A DNA stretch of 64,000 nucleotides, taken from NCBI RefSeq assembly GCF_000015165.1, contig NC_009485.1, forward strand, positions 496,001 through 560,000. Reading direction: 5' to 3'. Position numbers and translations under genes: made by a program. This document shows positions 35,638 through 45,653 of this stretch, one piece after another. Position 1 is the stretch's first letter. Each line of letters begins with the position of its first letter. This DNA is from Bradyrhizobium sp. BTAi1. Its GTDB lineage: Bacteria; Pseudomonadota; Alphaproteobacteria; Rhizobiales; Xanthobacteraceae. The notes under the pieces were generated by a model. That model saw only the letters and a program-made list of their open reading frames with translations. It was not told the origin of the DNA and ran no database searches.

Positions 35638-36666
35638 ATGTTGATGAGTTTCGGGCGCTCGGCCACACGAGCCGCAGGTCTGCTGGCCGCCTTGGCTGCG
35701 ACGACGTGGAGTGTTGCGGCTGCGGCGCAGCAGAAGACCGAAGTCTCGCTGTCACGCCAGCCCGGCATCTTCTACATGCCGAGCCACATCATCGAGAAGC
35801 AGAAGCTGATCGAGAAGCATGCCGCCGCGCTCGGTCTTGCCGGCGTGACGACCAAATGGCTGACCTTCTCCGGCGGTGGTGCGCAGACCGATGCGCTGCT
35901 CTCCGGCAGCGTCGATATCCTCAACACCGGCACCGGCAATCTGCTGCTGCTGTGGGACCGCACCCGTGGCGGCGTGAAGGGCATCGTCGCCACCTCGGCG
36001 CAGCCGATGACGTTGATCAGCCGTGATCCCCATATCAAGTCGATCAAGGATTTCGGCCCGACCGACAAGATCGCGGTGCCGACTGTGAAGGTCTCGACCC
36101 AGGCCATCGTGCTGCAGATCGCCGCCGCCGAGGCGTTCGGCGCCGACCAGTGGAATAAGCTCGACGCCAATACGGTGCAGCTCGGTCATCCCGACGCCTA
36201 TACGGCGCTGTCCAATCCGCAGCACGAGGTGCACAATCACTTTTCGATCCCGCCCTATACGTTCCTCGAAATGAAGAACGTGCCGGGGGCGCATGTCGTG
36301 CTGAACTCGCCCGATGTGATGGGCGGGCCGCTCAGCCAGGCGCAGTTCTTCACCACCACGAAGTTCGCCGACGCCAATCCGAAGATCATCCAGGCGGTGC
36401 GCGACGCCACCAAGGAGGCCCAGGATCTGATCCGCAGCGACACGAAAGCAGCGGTCGAGATCTACAAGGAGATCACCGGCGACAAGACGTCGACGGAGGA
36501 CCTGCTGGCCTGGCTCAAGGAACCCGGCATGATGGAGTGGAACCTCGAGCCGCAGGGTACGATGAAGTTCGCGACCCATCTCGCCAAGATCGGCACCATC
36601 AAGACTCAGCCCAAGGCCTGGACCGACTATTATCTGCCGGTGGCACACGACCTGAAGGGCAACTGA
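35638..36666 (+). CDS. ABC transporter substrate-binding protein (NitT/TauT type)
   Basis: 342 residues. Signal peptide about residues 1-31 (ATRAAGLLAALAATTWSVAA then AQQ). The mature part matches the NMT1/THI5/SsuA-like periplasmic binding fold: SLSRQPGIFYMPSHIIEKQK, the glycine-rich FSGGGAQTDALLSGSVDI, then GVKGIVATS. These receptors bind small anions such as taurine, nitrate or aromatic sulfonates. AGGAGG lies ten bases before the ATG at 35638, while the ATG at 35629 abuts it. First gene of a five-gene operon; TGA overlaps the ATPase ATG. The actual ligand is more likely a carboxylic/sugar acid given the neighbours. Confidence 0.88.
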   Translation: MLMSFGRSATRAAGLLAALAATTWSVAAAAQQKTEVSLSRQPGIFYMPSHIIEKQKLIEKHAAALGLAGVTTKWLTFSGGGAQTDALLSGSVDILNTGTGNLLLLWDRTRGGVKGIVATSAQPMTLISRDPHIKSIKDFGPTDKIAVPTVKVSTQAIVLQIAAAEAFGADQWNKLDANTVQLGHPDAYTALSNPQHEVHNHFSIPPYTFLEMKNVPGAHVVLNSPDVMGGPLSQAQFFTTTKFADANPKIIQAVRDATKEAQDLIRSDTKAAVEIYKEITGDKTSTEDLLAWLKEPGMMEWNLEPQGTMKFATHLAKIGTIKTQPKAWTDYYLPVAHDLKGN

Positions 36667-37430
36667 TGTCCGCGCTCCTCGATGTCGATGGCGTCACGCT
36701 GCGCTATAAGACCTCCAGTGCCGTGATCACGGCGACCGAGCGCGTCGGCTTCTCCGTCGACCGCTCCGACCGCTTCGTGCTGCTCGGTCCGTCGGGCTGC
36801 GGCAAGTCGACGCTGCTGAAGGCCGTCGGCGGCTACATCAAGCCGAGCGAGGGCCGGATGAAAATCAACGGCCGCGAGATTACCGGTCCCGGCGCCGATC
36901 GCATGATGATCTTCCAGGAGTTCGACCAGCTGCTGCCGTGGAAGACCGTGCTCGCCAACGTCATGTTCCCGCTGTTGACGGCCCGGCGCATGCCGCGCAA
37001 GGAGGCCGAGAGCCGCGCCCGCGCGTACATTGAGAAGGTCGGGCTCACGCGCGTGGTCGATGCCTATCCGCACACGCTGTCGGGCGGCATGAAGCAGCGC
37101 GTGGCGATTGCCCGGGGCATGGCGATGGAGCCGGACATCCTGCTGATGGACGAGCCGTTCGCCGCGCTCGATGCGCTGACGCGGCGGACCTGCCAGGATG
37201 AGCTGCTTCAACTGTGGAGCGAGACCAAATTCACGGTGCTGTTCGTGACCCATTCGATTGCGGAAGCGATCAAGATCGGCAACCGCATCCTGCTGCTGTC
37301 GCCGCATCCGGGCCGCGTCAAGGCCGAGGTCATCGATGTCGACAAGGTCTCGGCCGAGGACGGCAGCGCGGCACGCCTGGAGAAGCAGATCCATGATCTC
37401 CTGTTTTCTGAACCTGCAACGGCACATTGA
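36666..37430 (+). CDS. ABC transporter ATP-binding protein (NitT/TauT type)
   Basis: 254 residues. Walker A GPSGCGKST at 41-49, Q-loop MIFQEFDQLLPW, signature LSGGMKQR, Walker B ILLMDEPFAALD, and H-loop FVTHSIAEA. The Q-loop LLPW and C-terminal region match the SsuB/TauB/NrtD class. It powers the permease encoded next. Its ATG overlaps the preceding TGA by one base, showing translational coupling, and the next gene starts 11 bp after its stop. Confidence 0.94.
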   Translation: MSALLDVDGVTLRYKTSSAVITATERVGFSVDRSDRFVLLGPSGCGKSTLLKAVGGYIKPSEGRMKINGREITGPGADRMMIFQEFDQLLPWKTVLANVMFPLLTARRMPRKEAESRARAYIEKVGLTRVVDAYPHTLSGGMKQRVAIARGMAMEPDILLMDEPFAALDALTRRTCQDELLQLWSETKFTVLFVTHSIAEAIKIGNRILLLSPHPGRVKAEVIDVDKVSAEDGSAARLEKQIHDLLFSEPATAH

Positions 37431-37441
37431 GGGCCGCTCCA

Positions 37442-38305
37442 ATGGCTGACGCCAAGATCATCCTGCGCGATACGTCGACGCCGAGTGCGGCGTCGGCTGC
37501 CGATGTCGCGCGCAAGCTGAGCGTGTTCGAGCTGCTGTGGAACGACGGCTTCGTGCGCAAGAGCCTGATCATCGTCGTGCTCGCCGCGATCTGGCAGGCC
37601 TATGGCAGCTATCTCGACAATCCCCTGCTGTTCCCGACCTTCTCCGACACCATCGCCGCACTGTGGGAGAAGGTCCGCGACGGCACCATCCCGATGCGCG
37701 CCTGGACCTCGCTGAAGGTGCTCTTCATGGGCTATGCCGCCGGCATCGCCCTGGCGGCGATCCTGACGGTGCTGGCGATCTCGACCCGCATCGGCACCGA
37801 CTTCCTCGAAACCGTCACCGCCATGTTCAATCCGCTGCCGGCGATCGCGCTGCTGCCGCTGGCCTTGATCTGGTTCGGGCTCGGCAGCGGCAGCCTCGTG
37901 TTCGTGCTGATCCATTCGGTGCTGTGGCCGGTCGCGCTCAACACCCATTCGGGCTTCAAGAGCGTCTCGAACACGCTGCGCATGGTCGGCCGCAATTACG
38001 GCCTGACAGGTTTCTCCTACGTGATCCGCATCCTGATTCCGGCAGGGTTCGGCGCCATCCTCACCGGCCTCAAGATTGGCTGGGCCTTCGCCTGGCGCAC
38101 TTTGATCGCGGCTGAATTGGTGTTCGGTGTCTCATCGGGGCAGGGCGGCCTCGGCTGGTTCATCTTCGAGAACCGCAACCTGCTCGAAATTCCCGCCGTG
38201 TTCGCCGGACTTCTCACCGTGATCCTGATCGGTCTCGTGGTCGAGAACCTGATCTTCCGGACCATCGAGCGCAAGACCGTGCTGACCTGGGGCACCCAAT
38301 CATGA
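37442..38305 (+). CDS. ABC transporter permease (NitT/TauT type)
   Basis: 287 residues, about six membrane helices, beginning near residue 40 (SLIIVVLAAIWQAY), with the BPD_transp domain and an EAA-like coupling loop (SNTLRMVGRNYGLTGFSY) that meets the ATPase. Belongs to the SsuC/TauC-type permeases. The first 35 residues are cytoplasmic. The stop overlaps the next gene's start (38302-38305, ATGA), so transport and catabolism are coupled in one transcript. ATG at 37442 chosen from the spacing to the previous gene. Confidence 0.92.
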   Translation: MADAKIILRDTSTPSAASAADVARKLSVFELLWNDGFVRKSLIIVVLAAIWQAYGSYLDNPLLFPTFSDTIAALWEKVRDGTIPMRAWTSLKVLFMGYAAGIALAAILTVLAISTRIGTDFLETVTAMFNPLPAIALLPLALIWFGLGSGSLVFVLIHSVLWPVALNTHSGFKSVSNTLRMVGRNYGLTGFSYVIRILIPAGFGAILTGLKIGWAFAWRTLIAAELVFGVSSGQGGLGWFIFENRNLLEIPAVFAGLLTVILIGLVVENLIFRTIERKTVLTWGTQS

Positions 38306-40038
38306 CCAAGCAAAAGCAACCCGATCAGCTGCGCAGTGCGCGCTGGTTCGCGCCAGACGACCTCCGCTCCTTTGGTCACCGCTCGCGCGTGATGCAGATG
38401 GGCTATGCCCAGGAGGAGTGGAAGGGCCGCCCGGTCATCGCCATCGTCAACACCTGGTCCGATGCGCAGCCCTGCCACATGCACTTCAAGCAGCGCGTCG
38501 ACGACGTCAAGCGCGGCGTGCTGATGGCGGGCGGCTTCCCGATCGAGTTGCCGGCGCTGTCGCTGTCGGAGTCGCTCCTGAAGCCGACCACGATGCTCTA
38601 TCGCAACATGCTGGCGATGGATGTCGAGGAGCTCCTGCGCAGCCATCCCGTCGACGGTGTCGTCCTGATGGGCGGCTGCGACAAGACCACGCCGGCGCTC
38701 CTGCTCGGCGCCACCAGCATGAACCTGCCGGCGATCTATCTCCCCGCAGGGCCGATGCTGCGCGGCAATTGGAAGGGCAAGACGCTCGGCTCCGGCTCCG
38801 ACGCCTGGAAATACTGGGACGAGCGCCGCGCCGGAAAACTGTCGGACGCCGATTGGAGCGCGATGGAGGCCGGCATCGCCCGCAGCCATGGCACCTGCAT
38901 GACCATGGGCACGGCGTCGACCATGACCGCGATCGCCGAAGCGATCGGCATGACCCTACCGGGCGCGTCCTCGATTCCGGCTGCCGATGCCGAGCACATC
39001 CGCATGAGCTCGGAATGCGGCCGCCGCATCGTCGAGATGGTGTGGGAGGATCTGACGCCCGCGAAGATCCAGAGCCGTCAGGCGTTCGAGAATGCCATCG
39101 CAGTGGCCATGGCGATGGGCTGCTCGACCAACGCGATCATCCATGTGATTGCGCAGGCGCGCCGCGCCGGCGCCGATATCGGCCTCGACGATTTCGAGGC
39201 CGCCAGCCGCAAGGTGCCGGTGCTCGCCAATGTCCGGCCGAGCGGCGACACCTATCTGATGGAGGATTTCTACTATGCCGGCGGGCTGCCCGGGCTGATG
39301 AGCCGGATGAAAGAGCATCTCCATCTCGGCTGCCTCACCGTCAATGGCCGCACCCTCGGCGACAATATCGCCGACGCCGGCGTCTACAATGACGATGTGA
39401 TCCGGCCGCAGTCCAACCCGATCTATCGCGAAGGCGCGCTCGCCGTCCTCAAGGGCAATCTCGCCCCGGACGGCTGCGTCATCAAGCCCTCCGCCTGCGA
39501 TCCGCGGTTCCTCAAGCATACCGGCCCGGCGCTGGTGTTCGACGACTATCCGTCGATGAAGAAGGCGATCGACGATCCCGATCTCGACGTGACAGCCGAT
39601 CACGTGCTGATCCTGCGCAATGCTGGCCCGCAAGGCGGACCGGGCATGCCGGAATGGGGCATGCTCCCGATTCCGACCAAGCTCGTGAAACAGGGCGTGC
39701 GCGACATGGTGCGGCTGTCGGACGCGCGCATGAGCGGCACCTCCTATGGCGCCTGCATCCTGCACGTCGCGCCGGAAGCCTATGTCGGCGGTCCGCTGGC
39801 GCTGGTGCGCAATGGCGACCTCATCACGCTCGACGTCGCCGCGCGCACGATTGATCTCGACGTGCCAGAAGACGAACTGGCGCGTCGCCGCGCCGAATGG
39901 CAGCCGCCCGCGCCGCGCTTCGAGCGCGGCTATGGGTGGATGTTCGCCCGCCACATCAAGCAGGCCAATGATGGCTGCGATTTCGATTTCCTCGAGACCA
40001 GTTTCGGCGCCCCCATCGGGGAGCCCGCGATCTATTAG
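38302..40038 (+). CDS. IlvD/Edd-family dehydratase (sugar-acid type)
   Basis: 578 residues, full length. The three cluster-binding cysteines are Cys58 (SDAQPCHMH), Cys126 (GGCDKTTPA) and Cys199 (HGTCMTMGTASTM), nearly the same positions as in the [2Fe-2S] L-arabinonate/aldonate dehydratases of rhizobia and unlike the shorter N-terminus of true IlvD. The expected reaction is removal of water from an aldonic acid to give a 2-keto-3-deoxy acid. No other sugar genes are next to it except the RraA-like gene. Overlaps the permease by 4 bp. Which aldonate is used cannot be decided here; a branched hydroxy-acid is the alternative. Confidence 0.88.
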   Translation: MTKQKQPDQLRSARWFAPDDLRSFGHRSRVMQMGYAQEEWKGRPVIAIVNTWSDAQPCHMHFKQRVDDVKRGVLMAGGFPIELPALSLSESLLKPTTMLYRNMLAMDVEELLRSHPVDGVVLMGGCDKTTPALLLGATSMNLPAIYLPAGPMLRGNWKGKTLGSGSDAWKYWDERRAGKLSDADWSAMEAGIARSHGTCMTMGTASTMTAIAEAIGMTLPGASSIPAADAEHIRMSSECGRRIVEMVWEDLTPAKIQSRQAFENAIAVAMAMGCSTNAIIHVIAQARRAGADIGLDDFEAASRKVPVLANVRPSGDTYLMEDFYYAGGLPGLMSRMKEHLHLGCLTVNGRTLGDNIADAGVYNDDVIRPQSNPIYREGALAVLKGNLAPDGCVIKPSACDPRFLKHTGPALVFDDYPSMKKAIDDPDLDVTADHVLILRNAGPQGGPGMPEWGMLPIPTKLVKQGVRDMVRLSDARMSGTSYGACILHVAPEAYVGGPLALVRNGDLITLDVAARTIDLDVPEDELARRRAEWQPPAPRFERGYGWMFARHIKQANDGCDFDFLETSFGAPIGEPAIY

Positions 40039-40082
40039 TTCGTGCTGTGGCGAGGCCGTGTTCTCGCCCCAACCGCGGTGCG

Positions 40083-40240
40083 CTCCCTCTCCCCTTGTGG
40101 GGGAGGGCTGGGGAGGGGGGTACCCCCAAGCGACACCGCCGATGTGGACCCCACCCATAGCCGAAGCGCTCTGCTTCGGCGTCTCCTAACGAAGCCGGCC
40201 GCGTCCGCGTCCGGTTGCCCCTCCCCGCAGCGGGGAGGGG
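40083..40240. repeat. Hairpin-rich interspersed repeat within the operon
   Basis: 219-bp gap between the dehydratase and RraA-like genes contains three strong hairpins: CCCTCTCCCC/GGGGGAGGG at 40085-40107, CCGAAGC/GCTTCGG at 40161-40179, and CCCCTCCCCG/CGGGGAGGGG at 40218-40240. This layout looks like the GC-rich, non-coding dispersed repeats that I associate with Bradyrhizobium intergenic spaces. It interrupts an otherwise tightly overlapping operon and could attenuate or stabilise the transcript. Confidence 0.55.
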
Positions 40241-40257
40241 AGCGCAGCGAGCAGGAC

Positions 40258-40977
40258 ATGACCAAACTCAGCACCGCCACCCGCAACAAGCTCAAGACCG
40301 TGTCGACGGCCACCGTCGCCACCGCGCTGTTCAAGCGCGGCCTGCGCATCCAGTGCATCCAGAACGTTCATCCGCTCAGCCCGCAGCAGCCGACGATGGT
40401 CGGCGAGGCGTTCACGCTGCGCTACATCCCGGCGCGCGAGGACCTCAATACGATCGAGGTGTTCAAGGATCGCGGCCATCCGCAGCGCAAGGCGGTGGAG
40501 GAATGTCCGCCCGGCGCTGTCCTGGTGATGGACAGCCGCAAGGACGCGCGGGCGGCGTCGGCTGGGGCGATCCTGGTCAGCCGCCTGCAGCAGCGCGGCG
40601 TCGCCGGTGTCGTCACCGACGGTGGCTTCCGGGATTCCGCCGAGATCGCCAAGCTCGGCATTCCCGCCTTTCACCAGCGCCCGAGCGCGCCGACCAATCT
40701 CACTTTGCATCATGCGATCGAGATCAACGGCCCGATCGCCTGCGGCGATGCCCCGGTGTTTCCCGGCGATGTGATTCTCGGCGACTCCGATGGCGTCATC
40801 GTCATCCCAGCTGGCATCGCCGATGAGATCGCCGACGAGACCTTCGAGATGACGGCGTTCGAGGACTTCGTCGCTGACCAGGTCGCGCAAGGCCGCTCCA
40901 TCCTCGGCCTCTATCCGCCGACCGATCCGCAGACCCCGCAGGACTTCGCGGCCTGGCGGGCCAGGAACGGGCGCTGA
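40258..40977 (+). CDS. RraA-like aldolase/decarboxylase family protein
   Basis: 239 residues. Matches the RraA/HMG-aldolase-like family: VGEAFTLRYIP, the central GVAGVVTDGGFRDSAEIA and VFPGDVILGDSDGVIVIP (with the metal-binding Asp). Members include 4-hydroxy-4-methyl-2-oxoglutarate aldolase and oxaloacetate decarboxylases; some inhibit RNase E. The conserved R and D (DGGFRD) of the aldolase type are present, so an enzymatic role cleaving the product of the preceding dehydratase is the simpler reading. The start at 40258 follows the repeat-bearing gap. Same strand as, and probably part of, the GntR-controlled operon. Confidence 0.82.
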   Translation: MTKLSTATRNKLKTVSTATVATALFKRGLRIQCIQNVHPLSPQQPTMVGEAFTLRYIPAREDLNTIEVFKDRGHPQRKAVEECPPGAVLVMDSRKDARAASAGAILVSRLQQRGVAGVVTDGGFRDSAEIAKLGIPAFHQRPSAPTNLTLHHAIEINGPIACGDAPVFPGDVILGDSDGVIVIPAGIADEIADETFEMTAFEDFVADQVAQGRSILGLYPPTDPQTPQDFAAWRARNGR

Positions 40978-40998
40978 CGCGTTCGGTCTCTGCATCAG

Positions 40999-41020
40999 GC
41001 GCCGACCGTGTCGTCGGCGC
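40999..41020 (+). terminator. Possible terminator hairpin after RraA-like gene
   Basis: Eight-base perfect stem GCGCCGAC/GTCGGCGC with a six-base loop, 21 bp after the stop codon. No T-run follows, so termination would be rho-dependent or absent. Confidence 0.4.
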
Positions 41021-41272
41021 GGCACGCTCAACTACGTCTATGTAGATCGAAGCTACCTGAGCGTGATTTTGCTGATAATCTAAGCACGATCTGCCCCTCA
41101 ATTCGTAGCGCAGCGCGCTCCAAGTTCACGCTCCCTTAAACGCACTCACATACCGATCGATCGTCCGCGTGACGATCTGGTGGTCGTGTTCGTCGCGCGC
41201 GGAAAACGAGAGCCGCGTGTGAGCTACAACTCCGCGCAGGTCCCAAACAATCAGTCCACGGGCGTGAGCGGT

Positions 41273-43282
41273 ATGAAGATCAAGACGCGTTTGTATGGTG
41301 GTTTCGGTGTGCTGGTCGCGCTGGGGCTTTTGATGGCCGGCTTCGGCCTCTGGCAATCCAGCGCGACTTCCGAGCGCGTCGAGCGGCTGAGCACCCAGGC
41401 CGAGAACGCGATCGGCGTCGTCAAGATATCGAGCGAGCTCCAGGCCATTCGCCGGGCTCTGCTGCGCTATCAGTTCGACAATGACGAGGCGTCCTTCGCC
41501 GAGGCCGAGCGGCGTCTCGGTGCGACCGCGACGATGCTGGAGCAGAGCGCCAAGGAGGCCGGCTCCGACCTGCAACGCGACAGCGCGCGGCAGCTGCAGA
41601 AGAGCATCGCGGCCATTCAGGAGGCCCGCATGGCCCTCGGCGGGGCGGTCAAGGTCTATTCGACCGGCCGCACGGCGCTGTTTTCCGAAGGCGACAAGAT
41701 GACCGCCGACGTGCAGAAATTCCTGGACGCGATGCAGGCCAGCGACTTCGCGGACGCGGCGCGGGCGCTGGAGAGCCGGGTGCTGCTGGTGCGTGTCGCC
41801 AATTGGCGCTTCCTGGCGACCCGCGATCCCAAGGGCCGCGATACCTTCAAGAGCAATCTCGGCAAGGCGATGGCGCAGGTCGCCGAACTCGAGAAGCGCG
41901 AACTCGCGCCGGCGCAGGCCAAGCTGCTGGACGAGGTCAAGCAGGGCCTCGGCCGTTACGCGGAGGCCTTCGACAAGACCTCCGCCAGCATGCTGCGTGG
42001 TGATGAGGTCTACTACAAGGACGTGGCGCCGCTCACGGCCGCCGCGATCGAGATCATCGACCGCGCGGAGAAGGACATTCGCGCTTCGTTCGCCGCGACG
42101 CTGGCGGAGACCCATGAGCGGATCAGCTCGGCGACAGCGATGCAGCAGACCCTGGCCGTACTTGCCGGCCTGCTCGGCATTGCGATTGCCATCCTGATCG
42201 CCCGCAGCATCAGCACGCCGCTGACCTCGCTGGTCCGCGATGCTGATCGGCTGTCCGGCGGCGACACCAACGTCGAATTCCTCGACGCCCGGCGCGGCGA
42301 CGAGATCGGCGATGTCGCCAAATCGGTGGCCCGCTTCCGTGACAACGTCATCGCGCAGCAGAAGACCGCGAAGGAAGTGGCGGAGGCCGCCGAGCTGCGC
42401 GAGGCGACCAGCCGCAACATGGAAGCGGCGGTCGCGCAGTTCCGTGCCGCCTCGGAGCAACTGCTAGGCACTGTCGGCGACAATGCCGGCAAGATGACGC
42501 ATACCGCCAAGACGCTGACCGGGGTGGCCGGCCAGGCCACGGAGCAGGCGTCGGCCGCCGCCGCGGCATCCGAGCAGACCGCCTCCAACGTGCAGACCGT
42601 CGCGTCCGCGGCCGAGGAACTCGCCAGCTCGATCCAGGAGATCGGCCGCCAGATCGAGCGCGCCAACACCACGGTGCGTGCGGCCGGCTCGGTGACGGCG
42701 CGCTCGGAGAGCGAGATCGAGGGGCTGGCGCAGGCCGCTCAGAGCATCTCCTCGGTGGTCGATCTGATCCAGGCCATCGCTGCGCAGACCAATCTGCTCG
42801 CGCTCAATGCGACCATCGAGGCGGCCCGTGCCGGCGATGCCGGCCGCGGCTTTGCCGTGGTCGCGCAGGAGGTGAAGTCGCTGGCCGAGCAGACCGCGCG
42901 GGCGACGCAGGAGATCGCGCAGCATATTCAGGGCATCCAGACGTCCACGGGCAATGCGGTGGCGTCCGTCAAGGAGGTTGGCCTGGCGATGCGTGAGATC
43001 GACGAGGTGACCTCGGCGATCGCGACCGCGGTCGAGCAACAGGGCGCTGCCACGCGCGAGATCTCGCAGAACGTCCAGATGGCGGCCGCAGGCACCCAGA
43101 AGCTCGCGAGCAACATCACCACCGTCGGCGATGCCATCCGCGAGACCAACCGCTCCGCCGATCACGTGCTCGGCGCTTCCGGCAGCGTGTCGAGCGCCGC
43201 CGATGCGCTCGCCGCCGAAGTGCAGGCCTTCTTTGCCCGCCTGCGCGACGCAAGCGTGAACCGCGGCCGCAACGCGGCTTGA
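41273..43282 (+). CDS. Methyl-accepting chemotaxis protein
   Basis: 669 residues. Helix ~8-28, helical periplasmic domain (~29-290), helix ~300-320, HAMP (~321-375), and signalling domain with tip [20 protein letters not shown]. The sensor region closely follows that of the MCP at 30423 ([20 protein letters not shown] versus [20 protein letters not shown]), so they arose by duplication and may sense related ligands. No CheR-docking pentapeptide. Start at 41273 ([18 protein letters not shown]) is the usual MCP N-terminus; the 295-bp gap before it contains no CCGTA palindrome, unlike the 30423 operon. Confidence 0.92.
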   Translation: MKIKTRLYGGFGVLVALGLLMAGFGLWQSSATSERVERLSTQAENAIGVVKISSELQAIRRALLRYQFDNDEASFAEAERRLGATATMLEQSAKEAGSDLQRDSARQLQKSIAAIQEARMALGGAVKVYSTGRTALFSEGDKMTADVQKFLDAMQASDFADAARALESRVLLVRVANWRFLATRDPKGRDTFKSNLGKAMAQVAELEKRELAPAQAKLLDEVKQGLGRYAEAFDKTSASMLRGDEVYYKDVAPLTAAAIEIIDRAEKDIRASFAATLAETHERISSATAMQQTLAVLAGLLGIAIAILIARSISTPLTSLVRDADRLSGGDTNVEFLDARRGDEIGDVAKSVARFRDNVIAQQKTAKEVAEAAELREATSRNMEAAVAQFRAASEQLLGTVGDNAGKMTHTAKTLTGVAGQATEQASAAAAASEQTASNVQTVASAAEELASSIQEIGRQIERANTTVRAAGSVTARSESEIEGLAQAAQSISSVVDLIQAIAAQTNLLALNATIEAARAGDAGRGFAVVAQEVKSLAEQTARATQEIAQHIQGIQTSTGNAVASVKEVGLAMREIDEVTSAIATAVEQQGAATREISQNVQMAAAGTQKLASNITTVGDAIRETNRSADHVLGASGSVSSAADALAAEVQAFFARLRDASVNRGRNAA

Positions 43283-43297
43283 ACCGCGACCGACGCG

Positions 43298-45409
43298 TCA
43301 GGCCGCAGCCTTCTCCGTCAGCCCGACCGCCCACAGCGCGAAGGCGTAGACGATCGCGACCTCGTCGAGCCGGTTGAAGCGGCCGGAGGCGCCGCCATGG
43401 CCGGCGCCCATGTTGGTGCGCAGGAGGACGGGACCGCCACCGGTCATGGTCGCGCGCAGCCGCGCGATCCATTTCGCCGGCTCCCAATAGGTGACGCGCG
43501 GGTCCGTGAGTCCGGCCATCGCGAGGATCGCGGGGTAAGGCCGGGCCGCGACATTGTCATAGGGCGAGTAGGACAGGATGGTGCGAAAGTCCTTCTCGCT
43601 CGCGATCGGGTTGCCCCATTCGGGCCATTCCGGCGGCGTCAGCGGCAGGGTGTCGTCGAGCATGGTGTTGAGCACGTCGACGAACGGCACCTCGGCGACG
43701 ATGCCGGCGAACAGCTCGCCCGAACGGTTGGCGACGGCGCCCATCAGCATGCCGCCGGCGCTGCCGCCATGGCCGACGATGCGCCTGGCGCTGGTGTAGT
43801 TCGCCGCGATCAAAGCGCGGGCGCAGGCCGCGAAATCGTCGAAGCTGTTTGTCTTCTTCTCGCGCTTGCCGTCGAGATACCAGCCCCAGCCCTTGTCGGT
43901 GCCGCCGCGGATATGCGCGATGGCATAGACGAAGCCGCGGTCGACCAGCGACAGCCGGTTGGCGGAGAACGAGGCCGGCATCGCCATGCCGTAGGAGCCG
44001 TAGCCGTAGAGCAGCAGCGGCGCCGACCCATCGGCCTTGAAGTCGCGCCGGTGCAACAGCGACACCGGCACCTCGGCGCCGTCGTCCGCTCTGGCCATGA
44101 TGCGCGTGGTGACGTAGTCGGCCGGATTGTGCCCGGACGGAATCTCCTGCCGCTTGCGCAGGGTTCGCGCGCGCGTCACCATGTCGTAGTCATAGACCTC
44201 CGACGGCGTCGTCATCGACGAATAGGAAAACCGCAGATTCGTCGTGTCGAACTCGTAGGATCCCATCGCGTCGAGCGAATAGGCGCCTTCGTCGAACGCG
44301 ATCGCATGCTCCTCGCCCGAGGCGAGGTCTCGGATCACGATCGACGGCAGCGCATTGGCGCGTTCCAGCCGCACCAGGTGCCCGGCGTAGAGATCGTGGT
44401 CGAGCACATAGATGCCGGCGCGATGCGGAATGAGGTCGCGCCAATTGGCGCGCTCCGGCGTCGCCAGCGGCGCGGTCACGATCTTGAAGTCGATGGCGCC
44501 GTCGGCATTGGTGAGGATGAACAGCTCGTCGCCGCGATCGGCGATCGCATATTGCACCCCGTCTTCCCGCGCGGCCACCAGACGCGGCGGCGCTTCGGGA
44601 GCATCGAGATCGATCAGCCGCTGCTCCGAGGTCTCGTGATCGCCGCCGGCGATGACGCAGAACCGGCCGGAGGTCGATTCATGGACATGCGTGAACCAGC
44701 CGGTGTCCTTCTCCTCATACACCAGCACGTCGTCCGACTGCTGGGTACCGAGCCTGTGCCGCCACACCTGCATCGGGCGGTGATTGTCGTCGAGCTTGAC
44801 GTAGAAGAAGCTCTTGCAGTCGCGCGACCACACCACGCCGCCATCGCTCTCCTCGACGAGATCGTCGAGGTCGTGTCCGCTATCCCAGTCACGGACGCGG
44901 AGGGTGAAATATTCCGAGCCCTTGGTGTCGGCGCTCCAGGCGACCAGCCGGTGATCATGCGAATGCCGGCTGCCGCCGAACTTGAAATAGTCATGACCCT
45001 TGGCGAGCGCGTCGCCGTCGAGCCCGATCGTCTCCGCCCCGCCATGGCGCGGCATGCGGCAGAACAGCTCGTGCTGCCCGCCTTCGCGATATTTCCGGAA
45101 ATAGGCGTAGGGCCCGTCCGGCGACGGCACCGAGGAATCGTCCTCCTTGATGCGGCCGCGCATCTCCGCCACGAGCTTCTTCTGCAACGGCGCGGTGTGG
45201 CCGAGCACGCCTTCGGCATAGGCGTTCTCAGCTTCGAGATATGCCCTGATGTCGGCGTCGAGCAGCGAGGGATCGTGCAGCACCTCCTGCCAGCGCGCAT
45301 CCTTCAGCCAGGCATAGTCGTCGTGGACGGTGATGCCGTGGCGCGTGAAGGAATGGCTGCGGCGCGGCGCCACCGGCGCGGCGATCGTGGCGTTGATCGG
45401 CTGTGTCAC
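43298..45409 (-). CDS. ptrB: Oligopeptidase B (S9 family serine peptidase)
   Basis: 703 residues, full length. N-terminal HGITVHDDYAWLKD and the beta-propeller (~70-420) are followed by the alpha/beta-hydrolase domain with catalytic Ser550 in GHGGSAGG, Asp636 in GLTDPRV and His671 in GAGHGGASGRF, in the right order and spacing. The enzyme cleaves short peptides after Arg/Lys in the cytoplasm (some homologues export). No signal peptide. The residues that shape the S1 pocket are not assigned here. Monocistronic; convergent with the MCP gene (15 bp between stops). Confidence 0.94.
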   Translation of the reverse strand: MTQPINATIAAPVAPRRSHSFTRHGITVHDDYAWLKDARWQEVLHDPSLLDADIRAYLEAENAYAEGVLGHTAPLQKKLVAEMRGRIKEDDSSVPSPDGPYAYFRKYREGGQHELFCRMPRHGGAETIGLDGDALAKGHDYFKFGGSRHSHDHRLVAWSADTKGSEYFTLRVRDWDSGHDLDDLVEESDGGVVWSRDCKSFFYVKLDDNHRPMQVWRHRLGTQQSDDVLVYEEKDTGWFTHVHESTSGRFCVIAGGDHETSEQRLIDLDAPEAPPRLVAAREDGVQYAIADRGDELFILTNADGAIDFKIVTAPLATPERANWRDLIPHRAGIYVLDHDLYAGHLVRLERANALPSIVIRDLASGEEHAIAFDEGAYSLDAMGSYEFDTTNLRFSYSSMTTPSEVYDYDMVTRARTLRKRQEIPSGHNPADYVTTRIMARADDGAEVPVSLLHRRDFKADGSAPLLLYGYGSYGMAMPASFSANRLSLVDRGFVYAIAHIRGGTDKGWGWYLDGKREKKTNSFDDFAACARALIAANYTSARRIVGHGGSAGGMLMGAVANRSGELFAGIVAEVPFVDVLNTMLDDTLPLTPPEWPEWGNPIASEKDFRTILSYSPYDNVAARPYPAILAMAGLTDPRVTYWEPAKWIARLRATMTGGGPVLLRTNMGAGHGGASGRFNRLDEVAIVYAFALWAVGLTEKAAA

Positions 45410-45653
45410 TCAGGTCCTCGATGATGCTGAAATGGGTTCCCGAGATATGGGCGGCAGATGGCGAATTGCCATACGGTCATCTCGCGGCGAAAAAAGGCGT
45501 TAGCGATCGGCGCTGCGCCGGGTGGGGCGACATCCCGTGAAAATCCGCGGATGCGGACCAGCCCTGGGCGCGCCCGCGTTGCTCACGCAATCGTGGTGGA
45601 GGCCTGCGGCCGAGCGCCTTTTTTTGGCGACGCCAAGGTGGGACTGCTGACGC

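Noticed and set aside
41029..41056. Short symmetrical pieces (CTACGTCTATGTAGATCG...) upstream of the third MCP
   Set aside because: Do not match the CCGTA-N4-TACGG motif; arms are short and imperfect.
43397..45424. A 675-codon open frame on the plus strand opposite oligopeptidase B
   Set aside because: Antisense shadow of a gene with intact catalytic triad.
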